Assembly: GCA_023135015.1 (NCBI GenBank)
Contig: JAGLTZ010000164.1
Span: 1 to 9,061, forward strand
Source of the DNA: Candidatus Latescibacterota bacterium
GTDB taxonomy: Bacteria > Blakebacterota > Blakebacteria > Blakebacterales > Blakebacteraceae
DNA length: 9,061 nucleotides
Reading direction: 5' to 3'
The notes under the pieces are model-generated. The model was not told where the DNA came from. It did no database searches and saw only the letters and a program-made list of their open reading frames with translations. The position numbers and the translations under genes were made by a program. This document shows, in pieces, positions 6,837 to 9,061 of the stretch (position 1 is its first letter; the number at the start of each line of letters is the position of its first letter).

Positions 6837-6842
6837 GGTTCT

Positions 6843-8567
6843 ATGCTCCAGGCACTCCACGTCCGCAATTTCGCAGTTATCGAGGATGCCAGGCTCGAAC
6901 TCGATCCGGCCCTTACGGTGCTGACGGGTGAGACCGGCGCCGGCAAATCAATCCTCATCGGCGCCCTACAGCTCCTTCTCGGTGACCGGGCCTCCACCGA
7001 TCAGGTTCGGACCGGTACCGATAAAGCCCTTATCCAGGGAGAATTCGCCATTCTGGAAAATCATCCGTGCCGACATGTCCTGGAAAGGTACGGCATCGCA
7101 GTGGAGGAGGATCTGCTGATCATACGTCGCGAAGTCGGGGGCGATGGGCGTAGCCGTGCATTCCTGAATGACACGGCCGTTACGGTAGGAGCATTGAAAG
7201 AGGTCGGTGAGAGCCTGGTTGACCTACACGGACAGCACGATCATCAATCTTTGCTCCATCCGTCACAGCACCTTCTGCTTCTTGACGCTTACGCCGGGCT
7301 TACATCGGATCGCGAAGCATATGCCGAGAAGCTCTCTGAGTACAGATGCGAGAAAGAGCGTCTCGATGAGCTGAAGCGCCGGGAGGTCGAACTGACCGAA
7401 AAGCTCGAACTGTACGAATTCCAGCTAATGGAAATAGACTCGCTCGACCCGCAGGAGGGGGAGGAGGAGGAACTGGAGCGCGAACTGCGCATTCTGGAGG
7501 GAGCCGAACAGCTCTCGGGCGGGTTTGCAGAACTCATCCAGACCCTTTCCGAGGGGGAGACCGCTGTCATCGACCAGCTCGAAAGACCTGGGGCGCTGCT
7601 GGAGGATCTGTCAGCTATCGATGCTAAAGTAGCAGATATTCTGAAACTGCTGAATGATTCCCGGCTCGCGCTGCAGGAAGCGGTTTACTCATCCCAGAGG
7701 TACCTCGACGAGTTCGATTTTGATCAGGAACGTCTCGACCAGGTACGCACGCGCCACTCCAACCTGATCTATATGGCAAAGAAATACGGCGGCAGTGTGG
7801 ATGCATTGATCGAGAAAAGACGCCAGCTGAAGGAGGCGCTGGAGAAGGGAAGCATAGCCCGCCGGGACAGGAGCGGCCTTGAAGCGGAAACGGAATCTCT
7901 CAGGAGTGAAGCGGCGCAGTTGGCGATGGGATTGAGTAAGCGTAGAGGGAAAGCGGTAAAGGGACTGCAGAAGCAGGTGGAGGAGGAATTGAAGGAGCTT
8001 GCAATGTCAGAGTCCGCTTTCATGGTGGAAGTCGAGGCGCGCGAAGACCCGGAGGGATGGCTGGAAACGGAGGATGGAAAGCGTTATGCCGCAGGCCCCA
8101 CCGGTATGGACCGGGTGGAATTTCGGCTGCGCACCAGCCCCGCGGCAAATCTGATGCCGCTTCAGAAGGTCGCTTCCGGTGGTGAGATAAGCCGGGTCAT
8201 GCTGGCGCTCAAGAGCGTTTTCGGATCGGCCTCCATGGTTTCCACCCTTGTCTTTGACGAAATCGACAGCGGCATCGGCGGCAAAACAGCTGACAGGGTA
8301 GCCGAGAAACTCTCTCTGCTTGCGGGGGACCACCAGGTGCTGGTGATCACCCACCTTCCGCAGATCGCGCGGAGAGGCCAGCGTCATCTTGTGGTTGAGA
8401 AGACAATTAATGGCGGACTTGCACAGGCTCGTATACGTTGTGTGGATGGTGAGGAGCGTACGCAGGCGCTGGCGGTGCTGATGAGTGGTGAGACCGAGAC
8501 CGAAGCGGTCCTAGATCATGCTCGAGCAATGCTTGGCGAAAGAAAAGGGGGAGAATCCAGGGCATGA
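6843..8567 (+). CDS. recN: DNA repair protein RecN (SMC-like ATPase)
   Basis: SMC-related ATPase that acts early at DNA double-strand breaks in recombinational repair, on the nucleoid. The N-terminal half of the head has LTVLTGETGAGKSILIGALQ with Walker A at 29-36 and the RecN block LVDLHGQHDHQSLL (125-138). Two coiled-coil arms follow (about 155-220 and 320-395), rich in Glu, Lys, Arg and Leu and with an acidic patch near 205-213. The C-terminal half head has the ABC signature VASGGEIS (443-450), Walker B STLVFDEIDSGIGG (467-480) and the switch motif ITHLPQIA (502-509). The length of 574 residues is typical (about 550-580). The ATG at 6843 gives the canonical RecN N-terminus and lacks a Shine-Dalgarno. 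The stop overlaps the start of the next gene by 4 bases (ATGA). SOS control is typical of recN in many bacteria, but I saw no clear LexA-type palindrome just upstream. Confidence 0.97.
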   Translation: MLQALHVRNFAVIEDARLELDPALTVLTGETGAGKSILIGALQLLLGDRASTDQVRTGTDKALIQGEFAILENHPCRHVLERYGIAVEEDLLIIRREVGGDGRSRAFLNDTAVTVGALKEVGESLVDLHGQHDHQSLLHPSQHLLLLDAYAGLTSDREAYAEKLSEYRCEKERLDELKRREVELTEKLELYEFQLMEIDSLDPQEGEEEELERELRILEGAEQLSGGFAELIQTLSEGETAVIDQLERPGALLEDLSAIDAKVADILKLLNDSRLALQEAVYSSQRYLDEFDFDQERLDQVRTRHSNLIYMAKKYGGSVDALIEKRRQLKEALEKGSIARRDRSGLEAETESLRSEAAQLAMGLSKRRGKAVKGLQKQVEEELKELAMSESAFMVEVEAREDPEGWLETEDGKRYAAGPTGMDRVEFRLRTSPAANLMPLQKVASGGEISRVMLALKSVFGSASMVSTLVFDEIDSGIGGKTADRVAEKLSLLAGDHQVLVITHLPQIARRGQRHLVVEKTINGGLAQARIRCVDGEERTQALAVLMSGETETEAVLDHARAMLGERKGGESRA

Positions 8568-9061
8568 AGCACGCCATCGACCAGACCCGGCAGATGTGGC
8601 AGGAGTCGGAGCAGAGAAAAAACAGGCGTCAGGAGCTGATTGAAAAAAATCGGATTTTCACGCTTGCCAACCTTCTATCCATGGTACGCTTGTTTCTTCT
8701 TCCCTTCGTACTTGCATGTCTTCTCGTCAACCGGTCCGATTACGATCTGCTCGCTCTGGGGCTGATACTGGTGGCAGGAATCACTGACTACCTTGACGGA
8801 GTTGCCGCACGCAGGCGCGATGAAATCAGCCAGTTAGGGAAAATAATCGATCCCGTTGCGGACAAACTGTTCATAGGCTCCCTCGGTCTCATACTGGTGC
8901 TTCTCCGTGGACTTCCAGTATGGTTCGTGGCCGTTTACCTGCTGCGTGATTTTGTAATCCTGACCATCTCGTACATGCTCTTTCTGAACCGCGATATAGT
9001 CCTTGAGAGCAACTTTCTGGGCAAACTGACCACCGCCATTCTGTTGACGACGCTTGTTCTC
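8564..9061 (+). CDS. CDP-alcohol phosphatidyltransferase (PgsA-like), cut by the right window edge
   Basis: Membrane enzyme that transfers a phosphatidyl group from CDP-diacylglycerol to an alcohol. It could be phosphatidylglycerophosphate synthase (pgsA), a cardiolipin synthase of the CDP-alcohol type, or a relative; the fragment does not decide. The first 166 codons are present. The catalytic motif is complete: D75-x2-D78-G79-x2-A82-R83-x8-G92-x3-D96-x3-D100. Hydrophobic segments lie at about 41-56, 61-74, 103-116 and 118-140. The block before TM1 (FTLANLLSMVRLFLLPF) matches the PgsA N-terminus (NLLT-xR-xxLIP), but about 30 strongly polar residues precede it, which is longer than usual. ATG 8564 overlaps the recN stop by 4 bases and has GGAG (8550-8553) 10 nt upstream; ATG 8594 (codon 11) is an alternative. 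The overlap indicates co-translation with recN. Confidence 0.9.
   Translation, partial: MKHAIDQTRQMWQESEQRKNRRQELIEKNRIFTLANLLSMVRLFLLPFVLACLLVNRSDYDLLALGLILVAGITDYLDGVAARRRDEISQLGKIIDPVADKLFIGSLGLILVLLRGLPVWFVAVYLLRDFVILTISYMLFLNRDIVLESNFLGKLTTAILLTTLVL

Overview
This looks like a chromosomal housekeeping segment from a moderately high-GC bacterium (about 55-60 % GC by eye), most plausibly an anaerobic Gram-positive or actinobacterial lineage. That placement is an inference. It rests on the Bacillus-type PurF with a propeptide and Fe-S cysteines, a 2[4Fe-4S] ferredoxin paired with an archaeal-like geranylgeranyl reductase, GTG starts, and two genes (rnr, recN) that have a TANNNT box just before the ATG and no Shine-Dalgarno sequence. 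I saw no mobile element, CRISPR array, tRNA or rRNA.

Layout. At the left edge, on the minus strand, is the N-terminal third or less of an SLC12-like cation-chloride cotransporter, with its own promoter. A divergent intergenic region of about 130 bp separates it from the plus-strand genes. These are an RNase R-like exoribonuclease (rnr), amidophosphoribosyltransferase (purF), a 59-residue ferredoxin, and a FAD-dependent geranylgeranyl reductase-family protein. A 163-bp gap with a consensus -10 box and three C-tracts follows, then comM (YifB-type Mg-chelatase-family ATPase), recN, and a CDP-alcohol phosphatidyltransferase cut by the right edge.

How the genes work together. purF, the ferredoxin gene and the reductase gene are packed with gaps of 4 and -1 bases and are probably translated together. 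The ferredoxin is the obvious candidate electron donor for the reductase, which would saturate isoprenoid chains of membrane lipids, quinones or carotenoids. comM and recN are both DNA-processing genes (natural transformation/branch migration and double-strand break repair). recN overlaps the lipid-synthesis gene by 4 bases.

Most notable points: the RNase R-like protein goes from its winged-helix domain almost straight into the RNB catalytic domain, with no room for the two cold-shock domains usual in RNase R; the purF-ferredoxin-reductase coupling; and the candidate leaderless starts of rnr and recN. I did not find a clearly new multigene system such as a defence locus.
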